Origin: Methanobacteriota archaeon
GTDB lineage: Archaea > Methanobacteriota > Methanobacteria > Methanobacteriales > Methanobacteriaceae
Reading direction: 5' to 3'
DNA length: 5,371 nucleotides
Assembly (NCBI GenBank): GCA_023430285.1
Contig: JAEZAV010000021.1
Location: forward strand, 1-5,371
Both the position numbers and the translations under genes were made by a program. Positions 5,329 through 5,371 of the stretch are shown here, piece by piece (within the stretch, counting starts at the first letter, position 1; the number at the start of each line of letters is the position of its first letter). The notes beneath the pieces were generated by a model. The model searched no databases, was not told the origin of the DNA, and saw only the letters and a program-made list of their open reading frames with translations.

Positions 5329-5371
5329 ATGAACCAACAAAACCAAACCCAAAGGGAAGATGAATTACGGA
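5329..5371 (+). CDS. Possible start of a further gene (partial, runs off the right edge)
   Basis: From ATG 5329 the frame stays open to the edge and reads MNQQNQTQREDELR, a hydrophilic N-terminus I cannot assign. It begins 9 nt after the epimerase stop but has no clear ribosome binding site. A second ATG at 5360, in another frame, follows AAAGGGA, but with only about 3 nt of spacer. Either could be real, or the segment could be an untranslated tail. Confidence 0.25.
   Translation, partial: MNQQNQTQREDELR

Overview
The window looks like a piece of a hydrogenotrophic methanogen genome, most likely Methanobacteriales (Methanobacterium-like). The evidence is the start of an energy-converting hydrogenase A (eha) operon, the A+T-rich spacers, Shine-Dalgarno sites of the AGGTGAT type, TATA-like promoter elements, and two membrane or surface families (DUF2206 and DUF1616) that are common in these archaea. 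Family names come from reading the proteins and from memory; no search was run.

Layout. Positions 1-951 are on the minus strand and hold, in transcription order, ehaA (951-655), ehaB (655-152) and the first 31 codons of ehaC (95 to the left edge). ehaA and ehaB overlap by one base (TAATG). Positions 952-1211 are a non-coding A+T-rich spacer. It holds a T8 terminator-like tract for the gene to its right and the eha control region, including a perfect 15-bp palindrome. Positions 1212-3581 (minus) encode a 789-residue polytopic DUF2206 membrane protein with a GT-C-glycosyltransferase-like look. Positions 3582-3917 are a divergent control region with a 22-bp palindrome, a TATA element readable both ways and a doubtful 44-codon ORF. 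Positions 3918-4343 (plus) encode a short one-anchor DUF1616-type surface protein full of N-glycosylation sequons. It is followed 37 nt later by an NAD-dependent sugar-nucleotide epimerase (4381-5319). The last 52 bases may contain the start of another gene.

How the parts fit. The eha genes encode small membrane subunits of the ion-gradient-driven [NiFe] hydrogenase that reduces ferredoxin with H2, feeding methanogenesis and biosynthesis. The genes from 1212 to 5319 form a separate, divergently transcribed cell-surface group: a nucleotide-sugar epimerase to supply a glycan precursor, a GT-C-like membrane protein that could transfer sugar outside the membrane, and a sequon-dense exported protein that could be the acceptor. 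This link is inference from neighbourhood and motifs. The most notable observation is that the two parts usually joined in DUF1616 proteins (a membrane module and an extracellular module) appear to lie on two divergent genes here.
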